A stretch of 64,000 bases of DNA, from assembly GCA_903919975.1 (NCBI GenBank), contig CAIXKE010000092.1, positions 59,116 through 123,115 of the forward strand, written 5' to 3'. Made by a program: the position numbers and the translations under genes. Each line of letters begins with the position of its first letter. The stretch's first letter is position 1. This stretch comes from Akkermansiaceae bacterium. GTDB taxonomy: Bacteria > Verrucomicrobiota > Verrucomicrobiia > Verrucomicrobiales > Akkermansiaceae. Below are positions 42,407 through 50,905 of the stretch, one piece after another. The notes under the pieces were generated by a model. The model ran no database searches and was not told where the DNA came from. It saw only the letters and a program-made list of their open reading frames with translations.

Positions 42407-44605
42407 TTAGATCATCGAGGCGATCACCAGTGCCACAACACTCATCAGCTTGAGCAAGATATTGAGCGAGGGGCCGGATGTGTCTTTAAACGGATCGCCG
42501 ACGGTATCACCGACGACTGCGGCCTTGTGGGCATCGCTGCCCTTGCGGAGCATGACGCCGTTCACTTCGACGCCTTCCTCGATCATTTTCTTGGCATTGT
42601 CCCAGGCTCCGCCGGAGTTCGCCTGGAAAAGAGCCATCAGCACGCCGGTGACCGTCACGCCCGCGAGCAAGCCGCCTAACATCTGAGCGCCTGAGCCAGC
42701 GCCTAGCAGATTCCCGCCGAAACCAACGATCACCGGCGCGGCGACCGCTAACAGCCCGGGTTTCACCATTTCTCGAATGGCGGCCTTGGTGGAAATCTCC
42801 ACACATGTCCCATATTCCGCTTGGCCATGGGCGTCGTCGTAGATCTTCCGATCCTCAATGGACCAAGTTTCAAGTTCCTTGCCCTGGTTGCGATTCATGG
42901 CGTCGAGGCCGGCTTTCAAGCCCGGTATTTCGCGGAATTGGCGGCGGACTTCTTCGATCATCGCCATGGCTGCGCGACCGACGGCATCCATCGCAAAGGC
43001 CGAGAACAAAAACGGCAACATTCCACCCACAAACAATGCCGCGACGACTTTCGGCTCGGTGAGTTCAATGACCAGTTTTGTGCCACCATGAGTCGCTTCC
43101 CACGTGGTCTTGAAAGCGGCAAAAAGCGCCAGCGCGGTGAGCGCGGCGGAGCCGATCGCAAAGCCCTTGCCGATGGCGGCGGTGGTGTTTCCAACCGCGT
43201 CCAGTTTGTCAGTGCGCTGACGGACTTCCTTGGGCAGTCCGCTCATTTCGGCGATGCCGCCGGCGTTGTCCGAGATCGGGCCATAGGCATCGACGGCGAG
43301 CTGCACGCCGGTATTCGCCAGCATGCCCACTGCGGCGATCGCGATGCCATAAAGTCCGGCGAAATGGTGGGATGTCAGGATGGCGGTGGCCAGCACGAGA
43401 ATCGGCAACGCGGTCGAGAGCATACCGACGCCTAGGCCGGCAATGATGTTCGTGGCGGAGCCGGTGACTGAGCGTTCGACGATGCCGATGACGGGCTTGG
43501 TGCCGGTGCCGGTGTAATATTCGGTGATATAACCGATGGCGATGCCGGACGCGAGACCGATGGCGATGGCGATGAAGACACCCATCGAGGTGAATTCCCT
43601 ACCATCCATGATCCACTTTTCAGGCAACATGTGCCGGACGATGAAATACGTGCCAACCAACATGATCACGCCCGCCGCGATCTCGCCGGTGTTGAGTGCG
43701 CGATGGGGATTCCCTCCTTCCTTCACTTTCACGAGGAAGGAGCCGATGATCGATGCCACGATGCCCAAACCCGCTAACAACATCGGCAGCAACACCGCTC
43801 CCAGTCCACCAAAAGCCTCAAACCCCCGCACCGTGAAAAAAGTCGTGCCGATCACCATCGTCGCGATGATTGCTCCAACGTAGGATTCAAACAAATCCGC
43901 ACCCATGCCCGCCACGTCGCCGACGTTGTCACCCACGTTATCCGCGATGGTGGCCGGATTGAGAGGGTGGTCCTCGGGAATCCCCGCCTCCACCTTGCCC
44001 ACCAGATCCGCGCCGACATCCGCCGCCTTGGTGTAAATCCCGCCGCCAACACGCGCGAACAGAGCGATCGAGGACGCGCCGAAGGAAAACCCCGTGATGA
44101 TGTTCATCACTTTGCGGGCCGAATCCTGGTCGGTGATCGAGGGGCCGAAAATCGCAAACAAGGTGCCCAGCCCGAGCAAGCCGAGTCCGACGACGCCCAA
44201 GCCCATCACCGATCCCCCGGCGAAGGCGATCGCGAGGCCGCCCCCCAGACTCTTGCGAGCCGCCTGGGTGGTGCGGACGTTGGCCTTGGTCGCCACGCGC
44301 ATACCGATAAAACCGGCCAAGGCGGAACAAAACGCGCCACCGACAAACGAAACCGCCACCATGGGGTGGCTATTTTCCGAGGCGAAGCTGCCCGCCAGCA
44401 AAAGCAAGGCGACGCACGCCACAAAAACCGCCAGCACCCGGTATTCCGCGCGCAAAAATGCCATGGCCCCCACCGCGATGGCATCGGCGATGCGCTGCAT
44501 TTTCTCGGTTCCAGGATCCTGCCGGGCCACCCACGCCGCACGCCAGAAGGTATAGACCAAGGCTAACAAACCAAAGGCAGGAATCCAAATAGCGAGGTTT
44601 TTCAT
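42407..44605 (-). CDS. hppA: Membrane-bound pyrophosphatase (K+-dependent type, H+ or Na+ pumping)
   Basis: 732 residues with ~16 helices. Couples PPi hydrolysis to ion export. Active-site blocks: '[20 protein letters not shown]', '[20 protein letters not shown]', '[16 protein letters not shown]', and the terminal '[20 protein letters not shown]'. The segment '[20 protein letters not shown]' has Ala after GNTT, the mark of K+-requiring enzymes (Lys marks K+-independent ones). Whether it pumps H+ or Na+ cannot be decided by eye. Confidence 0.95.
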   Translation of the reverse strand: MKNLAIWIPAFGLLALVYTFWRAAWVARQDPGTEKMQRIADAIAVGAMAFLRAEYRVLAVFVACVALLLLAGSFASENSHPMVAVSFVGGAFCSALAGFIGMRVATKANVRTTQAARKSLGGGLAIAFAGGSVMGLGVVGLGLLGLGTLFAIFGPSITDQDSARKVMNIITGFSFGASSIALFARVGGGIYTKAADVGADLVGKVEAGIPEDHPLNPATIADNVGDNVGDVAGMGADLFESYVGAIIATMVIGTTFFTVRGFEAFGGLGAVLLPMLLAGLGIVASIIGSFLVKVKEGGNPHRALNTGEIAAGVIMLVGTYFIVRHMLPEKWIMDGREFTSMGVFIAIAIGLASGIAIGYITEYYTGTGTKPVIGIVERSVTGSATNIIAGLGVGMLSTALPILVLATAILTSHHFAGLYGIAIAAVGMLANTGVQLAVDAYGPISDNAGGIAEMSGLPKEVRQRTDKLDAVGNTTAAIGKGFAIGSAALTALALFAAFKTTWEATHGGTKLVIELTEPKVVAALFVGGMLPFLFSAFAMDAVGRAAMAMIEEVRRQFREIPGLKAGLDAMNRNQGKELETWSIEDRKIYDDAHGQAEYGTCVEISTKAAIREMVKPGLLAVAAPVIVGFGGNLLGAGSGAQMLGGLLAGVTVTGVLMALFQANSGGAWDNAKKMIEEGVEVNGVMLRKGSDAHKAAVVGDTVGDPFKDTSGPSLNILLKLMSVVALVIASMI

Positions 44606-44768
44606 TTCAATTAGGGTGTGTTATTGATGAAAATGAAATCCTTTATTACCCCAAAATCCTGACTAAAGCAAGTTTCAATCATCGCCGATGAGAGTTGAGT
44701 TGCGTCTTACGACTCGCTGCCCGAGAATCACGCCATGCTGCTGGCGAAAGTCCGGCGGCCCGGTTTCG

Positions 44769-45962
44769 ATGAAATTCAGACTAAAAATCACCACCATTGT
44801 GCGGGGTGCGCTTGCCCTCACATCACTCGCCGCATATCCGCAGGCGCGGGCCGCAGATACCGCTCCGCTGCCCGAGGTCACCGCCGCATCCCTCGAAACC
44901 TCAATCCGCCGTGGTGTGGATTTCCTGGTTGGCAAACAAAACTCTAACGGTTCTTGGGGAAGCGCCACCCGGACCAAGGCCCTCAACATCTATTCCCCGC
45001 TCCCCGGCGGCCACCATGCCTTCCGCGCCGGCGCATCCGGCCTCGCCCTTTCCGGTCTCATCGATTCCAGGGATTCACGGCCGGAGGTCGCCACCAGCAT
45101 TGCCAAGGCCGCCGCATGGACGGCTTCGGAGTTGCCGAAACTCCGCCGCGCCGATCAGACCACCACTTATAATATCTGGGGCCATGCCTATGGCTTGCGT
45201 GCCATCACCCGTCTCCATCGGCTTGAAATCGATCCCGCTAAAAAAACCGGATGGGTGCGTCTCGCCCAACAACAAATCAATCTTGCGGACCGCTATGAGG
45301 ACGTCAATGGCGGTTGGGGATATCTCGATGTCTTTGACGGGCTTACCACGGATAAGCCCTCTGGAATGCCAACCTCCTTCACCACCGCCACTCTGTTACT
45401 CGCCATGGCGGAAGCCCGCGATGCGATGGGAGTGAAACTCGACGAGAAGATCGTCAAACGCAGCCTCACTTCTATCAACTACCAGCGCACTCCGGATTTC
45501 GCCTACACCTATTCGTTTGGCCATCGGATGCATCCGCGCGTTGACATCAATCGCCCTGCCGGCTCGCTCGCCCGCTCGCAAGCTTGCAATGCCTGTCTCA
45601 GAGTCTTCGGCGAGAACGCAGTGACCGATCAGGTCCTCACCACATGGGCGGATCGCTTCCTGGCCCGCGAAGGGTTTCTCAGCAATGGCCGCAAACGCCC
45701 GGTGCCGCACGAAGCGCAATTCCGCATTGCGGGTTACTTCTATTACTATGGCATCTATTATTTCACCGAGTCAGTTAGGCTCATGCCTAAGGAAACGCAC
45801 GCCGCATACGCCAAACGCATCGCGGCCATCCTGATCGGACATCAGGAAAAAGATGGCTCATGGTGGGACTATCCACTCTATGATTATCACCAAGCTTATG
45901 GCACCGGCTACGCGCTCATGACGCTCGCCTGGTGCCGGGATGCCATCGCCGCCAAGCCCTGA
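44769..45962 (+). CDS. Secreted prenyltransferase/squalene-cyclase-fold protein
   Basis: 397 residues from ATG 44769 (an earlier GTG/ATG frame start lacks a signal peptide). Residues ~1-30 form a signal peptide ('IVRGALALTSLAAYPQARA'). The rest is an alpha-alpha toroid with repeated QW-like blocks: 'GVDFLVGKQNSNGSWGSA', 'DVNGGWGYLDVFDGLTTDKP', 'AAILIGHQEKDGSWWDYP' and 'YGTGYALMTLAWC'. I see no DxDD motif of squalene-hopene cyclases, so it is probably not a cyclase. Such exported toroid proteins are frequent in Planctomycetes/Verrucomicrobia with unknown role. Confidence 0.7.
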   Translation: MKFRLKITTIVRGALALTSLAAYPQARAADTAPLPEVTAASLETSIRRGVDFLVGKQNSNGSWGSATRTKALNIYSPLPGGHHAFRAGASGLALSGLIDSRDSRPEVATSIAKAAAWTASELPKLRRADQTTTYNIWGHAYGLRAITRLHRLEIDPAKKTGWVRLAQQQINLADRYEDVNGGWGYLDVFDGLTTDKPSGMPTSFTTATLLLAMAEARDAMGVKLDEKIVKRSLTSINYQRTPDFAYTYSFGHRMHPRVDINRPAGSLARSQACNACLRVFGENAVTDQVLTTWADRFLAREGFLSNGRKRPVPHEAQFRIAGYFYYYGIYYFTESVRLMPKETHAAYAKRIAAILIGHQEKDGSWWDYPLYDYHQAYGTGYALMTLAWCRDAIAAKP

Positions 45963-46010
45963 TCCTAAAAATGAAAATGACAAAAGTGCTGTCGGCTAAT
46001 TTCACCACTG

Positions 46011-46090
46011 AACCACTGATGACCACTGAGAAAACTGATTTTTTTGAATTCTTCTCAGTGCTTTCAGCGGTTCTCAGTGCTTCAGTGGTT
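46011..46090. repeat. Inverted repeat (ACCACTGA type)
   Basis: AACCACTGATGACCACTGAG (46011-46030) pairs with TTCTCAGTGCTTCAGTGGTT (46071-46090) apart from a small bulge. AT-rich centre. A related but single-sided phrase (GAACCACTGCAGCACTGAGA) occurs at 60809-60828. Lies between the toroid gene and the 3' end of the epimerase gene. Confidence 0.7.
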
Positions 46091-46158
46091 AAAAACCCCC
46101 GTTGGTTATCAAAGTCTTATCAACGACTTACTAGGGAGGTTGATCCGGATTTCCCCGC

Positions 46159-47055
46159 CTAAGCCACCAAATCCGCCAGCGCGGATTCCAACGTGGGAAA
46201 ACGGAACTTGAACCCATCCGCCTCCAGCGCCGCCGGTCGCGCGTGCTGGCTGGCCAATAATGCGCCGCCAAATCCTCCAAGTCCGAGTTTCAAGGCGAAT
46301 CCAGGCACCGGAAAAATCGCCGGCCGGTGAAAAGCTGCCGCCAGCTTGCGGGTGAAATCCACGTTGCGCTCGGCGGCCGGCGCCGTACCGTTGATCGGAC
46401 CTGTTAGGTTCTCCGCGATCACCGCATGGAGAATCGCAGCGCGGAGATCCTCCAAATGAATCCACGGCATCCATTGGCGACCGCCGCCCAACCTGCCTCC
46501 GATCCCCCATTTGAAAATGCGCGCGAGTTTCTCAAATGCCTCGCCGCCATGGCCGAGCACCACGCCCGTCCGCAGCCGGACGACCCGGACGCCGAGCGCT
46601 TCCGCCTCCAGCGCCGCGTCCTCCCACTCGCGGCAAAGCTCCGCCAGATAGCCGTCCCCCGGCGCGGAGGATTCGGTGAGCACCTCGTCGCCGCGGTCGC
46701 CGTAAATCCCCACCGCCGAGCCATTGATCAACACTTTCGGCCGCGCCTCCGCAGGTAAGCGCCGGATCGCCTCCACCAACTGGCGCGTCACGCCCACCCG
46801 GCTTTCGTGAAACCCGCGCTTGTTTTCCTCCGTCCAGCGGCGGCTGATCGGCGAGCCCGCCAAATTGATCACCGCTTGGTGACCTGCGAAATCAAGGCGA
46901 TCCGGCTTCTGCCAGCGATCCACTCCCGCCACGAATCCGCCGCCAGATCGGCTCACGCCCGTGCTGGAAATCCCCAATTTCGTGAGCATTTCCGGCAGCC
47001 CGCGGCCGATGAATCCGGTGACTCCAATGATCGCGGCGCGTGGTGGTTCGTCCAT
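46159..47055 (-). CDS. TIGR01777-family NAD(P)-binding epimerase (YfcH-like)
   Basis: 298 residues from ATG 47055. Extended SDR fold: 'AAIIGVTGFIGRGLPEML', 'VINLAGSPISRRWTEENKR', 'VLINGSAVGIYGDRGDEVLT' (Tyr-x-x-x-x dyad region), 'RLRTGVVLGHGGEAFEKL' and 'WMPWIHLEDLRAAILHAV'. The DUF1731 tail 'ARPAALEADGFKFRFPTLES' is the hallmark of this family. Divergent from lptD. In cyanobacteria and plants relatives affect cell division (SulA-like), but the bacterial role is not settled. Confidence 0.9.
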   Translation of the reverse strand: MDEPPRAAIIGVTGFIGRGLPEMLTKLGISSTGVSRSGGGFVAGVDRWQKPDRLDFAGHQAVINLAGSPISRRWTEENKRGFHESRVGVTRQLVEAIRRLPAEARPKVLINGSAVGIYGDRGDEVLTESSAPGDGYLAELCREWEDAALEAEALGVRVVRLRTGVVLGHGGEAFEKLARIFKWGIGGRLGGGRQWMPWIHLEDLRAAILHAVIAENLTGPINGTAPAAERNVDFTRKLAAAFHRPAIFPVPGFALKLGLGGFGGALLASQHARPAALEADGFKFRFPTLESALADLVA

Positions 47056-47151
47056 ATGGGAAACATCGCTTGGATTCCCCACCGGTAAAATGCAATTTAC
47101 TTCCGGCTTTCCCCCTTTACTTCACCCGGCGTCCATTCTCTGATTCTGCCG

Positions 47152-49611
47152 ATGCTGAAATCCGGTGCTTGGTTCCTTACGCCTCTGCTGTTCCTGCCAC
47201 CCGTCACTCTGATTGCTCAGGTGCTGCCGGATGTCAACGAGCCGCCCATTATTGACACCATATCTCCCGTCCCCGCGCCGGAAATCCCCAACGGCGCCCT
47301 CGGAACCACCGAGCCGATGATCCCCAAGGACCTGAAAATCACCAATCAGGGCGGACCCATCGAGGGCGATATCGAAACTGGATTGTTGCGCTTCGGCGGA
47401 CCGGTAGAAATCAAGGGCGACAACGGCTTGGAGATTTTCTCGCGGACCGCAGTGCTCGATTCGAAGGCAAAATCCGTCACTCTCGTCGGCGATGTCACGA
47501 TCTATCAGGGAAATTCGATGCAACGCGGCGAACGGGCCGTCTATTACTACGAACGGAAATTCCTCGATACCAGCGGCCTGCGCGCCTCATTGGACCCCAT
47601 CTTGATGGAGGCCGGAAAATTCACGGTGGAATCCCAAGGAGACCGCCAGGTCTTCATCGGCCATGACGCAGGCATCACCACTCACGACGTCGAGGACCCC
47701 AACTATTGGGTCCGCGCCTCTGAAACCCGGATCTACCCGGGCGAAAAAATCGTGTTCAACGACCTCCGCCTCTACGCCGGCGATACGCCGATTTTCTGGC
47801 TGCCTTATCTGAGCCAGCCGCTCCAGGCGGAGCTCGGCTATCGCTTCACGCCCGGCGCCCGCTCAAACTGGGGGCCCTTCCTGCTCAACACCTACGGCAT
47901 CATGCTCGGCGGCGAAAAGGACCCCGTCACGGGTGACAACCATGACGCATGGCTGCTTTCCCGTTGGCGCCTCGACCTCCGCGCTACCCGCGGCGTCGGC
48001 TTGGGCGTCGATTTCGTCGATACCCGTGCCGAAAACTCCGATGAAATCAGCGGTCTGAGTCTTTACTATCTCCACGACTTGGATCCCGAGGACTCCCGCA
48101 CTGGCGTCCCCCGCGAAGACATCAGCCCGGAACGCTATCGCATCGAACTCAAACACCGCATCAAACCTGATTTCCCCGATGATGCGGATTGGAAAATCGA
48201 TTCGAATCTCACCTGGCTCAGCGATGATTACTACCTCGAGGATTTCGATCCCTCCCGCTACCGCACCGATCCCGCGCCCGACAACACCCTGGGCATTTAC
48301 CGCCGCACCGACAAATCACTGCTCTCGCTTTCCACCCGATTTCAACTCAATGATTTCTACCGGGCGGACACCCGGCTGCCGGAAATCGCCTTCGATCAGG
48401 CGCGTGCTCCTTTGTTCGGCTTGCCCTTGCTCCATGAAGGAACCACCTCGCTCGGCCTGATCGGCGAGAAGGCGTCAGACAACACCCGCGACGCGATCGT
48501 CGATCCATTGATGGGCCTCACTCTCGCCGATTCAGACACCCGGCGCCTTCTCGACCAGCTCTCCGGCTACGAGCGACGGCTGGCCGAAACGATGGTCGCG
48601 CTGCCATTGGGCGATCCGAAACGGGAATCCCTCCGCACCCAGCTGCTGGATTCCAGTTATGTCCGTTTCCGCACCTATCAGGAAATTTCAAAACCGATGT
48701 TGCTCGGCGGATTCCTCAGCCTGACGCCGCAGGCCGGCTTGGGTTACTCGCAATATGGTGCCGTGGATGGACCCGAAGACGGGCTCGGCCGGACGCATTT
48801 ACACGCCGGCGTGGAAAGCTCGGTCAAGTTTTCAAAGGATCTTGGAGGCTATCAGAATCATGCTTGGGGACTCGATGGCATGCGCCACATCTTGCAGCCC
48901 TATGCCGGTTGGTCCGTGGTTTCCACCGATGATTTTGAACCTGGAGATCCCGGCGTGGATCGCCTCACACCCACCACCCGGCCACGGCCACTCGACCCAG
49001 TCCGCTTCACCGCCGTGGATGAGCTGCAAAGCTGGAACGTGCTGCGTTTCGGCGCCCGCAACCGGCTCCTGACAAAACGCGATGGCCAGAGCTTTGAATG
49101 GCTCTATCTGGAAACCTATTTCGACGCCTTCATCGAAGATCCCGAAGGCCAGCGGGATTATTCCAACCTCTACAACAATGCCCGCTGGCAACCTGTCCCG
49201 TGGATGAACGTCGATCTGGAAACCCAATTCCCGATTGCCTCTGGCGGATCCGGTTTCAGCGAACTCAACACCCGCATGCGATTCCTGCCCAGCGATCGCT
49301 TCGAGTTTTCCTTCGATTACCGCTGGCTCAATGGCCACCCCATTCTGCCTGATTCCACCCTCGTTAGCTTCAGATCCTACACCCGCCTGACGGAAAACTG
49401 GGGCATCGGCACACGTCATTCCATGGAACTCGACGATGGCACCCTCGAATCGCAACAATACACCCTCCACCGCGATCTCGGAAATTGGGTCGCTGGCATG
49501 GGCGTCACGGCCCGCGATAACCGAATCGAACAGGAATACGGCGTCGTTTTCAGCCTGACTCTCAAGGATTTTCCGTCGGTCTCCTTGCCTTTCGAATTGG
49601 ATTCGCAATAG
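47152..49611 (+). CDS. lptD: LPS-assembly protein LptD
   Basis: 819 residues. Signal peptide 1-~22 ('WFLTPLLFLPPVTLIAQ'). The OstA/LptA-like beta-jellyroll follows (~60-170: 'IEGDIETGLLRFGGPVEIKG', 'VTLVGDVTIYQGNSMQRGER'). Then comes the LptD barrel: 'IFWLPYLSQPLQAELGYRFT' is the conserved start, and the barrel ends 'EYGVVFSLTLKDFPSV' with terminal aromatic-rich strands. It inserts LPS into the outer leaflet with LptE. Cysteines typical of E. coli LptD are absent. Nitroreductase follows after 12 bp. Confidence 0.9.
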   Translation: MLKSGAWFLTPLLFLPPVTLIAQVLPDVNEPPIIDTISPVPAPEIPNGALGTTEPMIPKDLKITNQGGPIEGDIETGLLRFGGPVEIKGDNGLEIFSRTAVLDSKAKSVTLVGDVTIYQGNSMQRGERAVYYYERKFLDTSGLRASLDPILMEAGKFTVESQGDRQVFIGHDAGITTHDVEDPNYWVRASETRIYPGEKIVFNDLRLYAGDTPIFWLPYLSQPLQAELGYRFTPGARSNWGPFLLNTYGIMLGGEKDPVTGDNHDAWLLSRWRLDLRATRGVGLGVDFVDTRAENSDEISGLSLYYLHDLDPEDSRTGVPREDISPERYRIELKHRIKPDFPDDADWKIDSNLTWLSDDYYLEDFDPSRYRTDPAPDNTLGIYRRTDKSLLSLSTRFQLNDFYRADTRLPEIAFDQARAPLFGLPLLHEGTTSLGLIGEKASDNTRDAIVDPLMGLTLADSDTRRLLDQLSGYERRLAETMVALPLGDPKRESLRTQLLDSSYVRFRTYQEISKPMLLGGFLSLTPQAGLGYSQYGAVDGPEDGLGRTHLHAGVESSVKFSKDLGGYQNHAWGLDGMRHILQPYAGWSVVSTDDFEPGDPGVDRLTPTTRPRPLDPVRFTAVDELQSWNVLRFGARNRLLTKRDGQSFEWLYLETYFDAFIEDPEGQRDYSNLYNNARWQPVPWMNVDLETQFPIASGGSGFSELNTRMRFLPSDRFEFSFDYRWLNGHPILPDSTLVSFRSYTRLTENWGIGTRHSMELDDGTLESQQYTLHRDLGNWVAGMGVTARDNRIEQEYGVVFSLTLKDFPSVSLPFELDSQ

Positions 49612-49623
49612 TCTCGGCCGAAC

Positions 49624-50268
49624 ATGACTCTTACACCCGACCAACTCATCGCCGCCCTGCGCTGGCGCTACGCGACCAAACAATTCGACGCCTCGCGCAT
49701 AATCCCGGCATCTGTCTGGGACGCCATCGAAGAATCGCTCGTCCTCACCCCGTCGTCATTCGGCCTGCAACCGTGGAAATTCCTCGTCGTCCAATCGCCG
49801 GCACTCCGCGCGAAGTTGTTGTCCGAATCATGGAACCAACCACAAGTCACCGACGCCTCGCACTTCGTTGTTCTAACCGCCCGCACCGACCTCTCCGCCG
49901 CGGATATCGATGCTTGGATTTCCCGGATGGCGGAGGTTCAGAAAAAAACCTCTGAAGACGTCGCCCCACTCAAAGGCATGATCGCCGGCTTCGCCGAACG
50001 GATGAGCGCGGATGACCGCGCCGCGTGGAATTCCCGCCAAATTTACATCGCCCTCGGCCAGTTGATGACCACCGCCGCCGTGCTCGGCGTGGACGCCTGT
50101 CCGATGGAAGGCATCAGCGCGTCCGCCTACGACCGCGTCCTCGGCATCGAAGGCTCCGGCTACGCAACCGTCGTCGCCTGCGCCCTCGGCTATCGCGCCG
50201 CAGATGATAAATACGCCGCCACCCCTAAGGCCCGCTTCGACCGCAAACAGGTGATCCAATACATCTGA
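49624..50268 (+). CDS. Nitroreductase-family NAD(P)H-dependent FMN oxidoreductase
   Basis: 214 residues, close to NfsB (217). 'LRWRYATKQFDASRIIPASV' opens the fold and binds FMN phosphate. 'LTPSSFGLQPWKFLVV' (SxxxxQPW), 'ARTDLSAADIDAWI', 'QIYIALGQLMTTAAVLGVDA' and 'CPMEGISASAYDRVLG' continue the FMN site. It reduces quinones, nitro compounds or flavins. It is 12 bp after lptD and probably in the same transcript, without an obvious functional link. Confidence 0.92.
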   Translation: MTLTPDQLIAALRWRYATKQFDASRIIPASVWDAIEESLVLTPSSFGLQPWKFLVVQSPALRAKLLSESWNQPQVTDASHFVVLTARTDLSAADIDAWISRMAEVQKKTSEDVAPLKGMIAGFAERMSADDRAAWNSRQIYIALGQLMTTAAVLGVDACPMEGISASAYDRVLGIEGSGYATVVACALGYRAADDKYAATPKARFDRKQVIQYI

Positions 50269-50303
50269 AGCTCTCAATCCGAGAAAGGAAACCGAGGAGA
50301 AAC

Positions 50304-50396
50304 CTTGGACTGCGTGCAGCCTGCTGGCGGTGATCCGGATATTTCGCCGCAGCAGGCTGCGAGACCAAAGCGGCAGCAGGCTGCACGCAGTCCAAG
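50304..50396. repeat. Inverted-repeat family 2 (GCAGCCTGCTG type), copy 2
   Basis: The 23-bp arms 50304-50326 and 50374-50396 are perfect reverse complements (CTTGGACTGCGTGCAGCC... and ...GGCTGCACGCAGTCCAAG). A second AGCAGGCTGC unit lies inside at 50351-50360. Same family as 20143-20275. Lies 35 bp after the nitroreductase stop. Confidence 0.92.
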
Positions 50397-50544
50397 ATGG
50401 GGACCAGACAACTACACCGTTTCGACCCCGAGAACACCATCACCCGATTGACAATGCTGCTCCGGGTGAATGCTCCCCGCTATCCAGTTTCCATCTATCA
50501 CTTCATCTCCCACCATCCATTCCATAATAACCGACGCCATCCCC

Positions 50545-50888
50545 GTGAATGATCTGCCTGTGGAGATCGCTGCCGCCTGCCAGCGCTGCACGTGTTGCGC
50601 GACGACTCGTTGAGCATGGCGCAGGCCGACGCATCCGACGGCCAAACCCACCACACGGTGGCACTCGCGCACTTGAAAAACGATTTGCAGCCGAGCTGGA
50701 AAGGCGCACGACAACCGCGCGTCGGCCACGTGCCCGAAAGATACCGCGACGGACCGCCTGCGGAAAAGGCTGCGCAGATCGGCGAAGTGTTCGAACGCAT
50801 CCATGCGCGCGTGCTGCCGCTCATCGGTCTGCTCGCCATCGAGTGGCTGCTGCGCCGCAGCGCCCCTTCCACCTTGCCGACGCCGTGA
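50545..50888 (+). pseudogene. Gene remnants (YkgJ-like start, then unrelated C-terminal fragment)
   Basis: The frame at 50545 opens 'VNDLPVEIAAACQRCTCC', which resembles the Cys-cluster start of YkgJ-family proteins, but ends after ~22 codons. In another frame, from ~50553 to the TGA at 50888, 'SLSMAQADASDGQTHHTVAL', 'GHVPERYRDGPP', 'IGEVFERIHARVLPLIG' and 'LLAIEWLLRR' read like the end of a membrane protein. Together they look like a deletion scar joining two genes. Neither part is certain. The rest of 50397-50544 shows nothing. Confidence 0.3.
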
Positions 50889-50905
50889 GCGGACCTCACT
50901 GTTAG

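Noticed and set aside
44769..45962. Functional squalene-hopene cyclase
   Set aside because: No DxDD catalytic motif is visible, the protein is shorter than cyclases (~620 residues) and carries an export signal.
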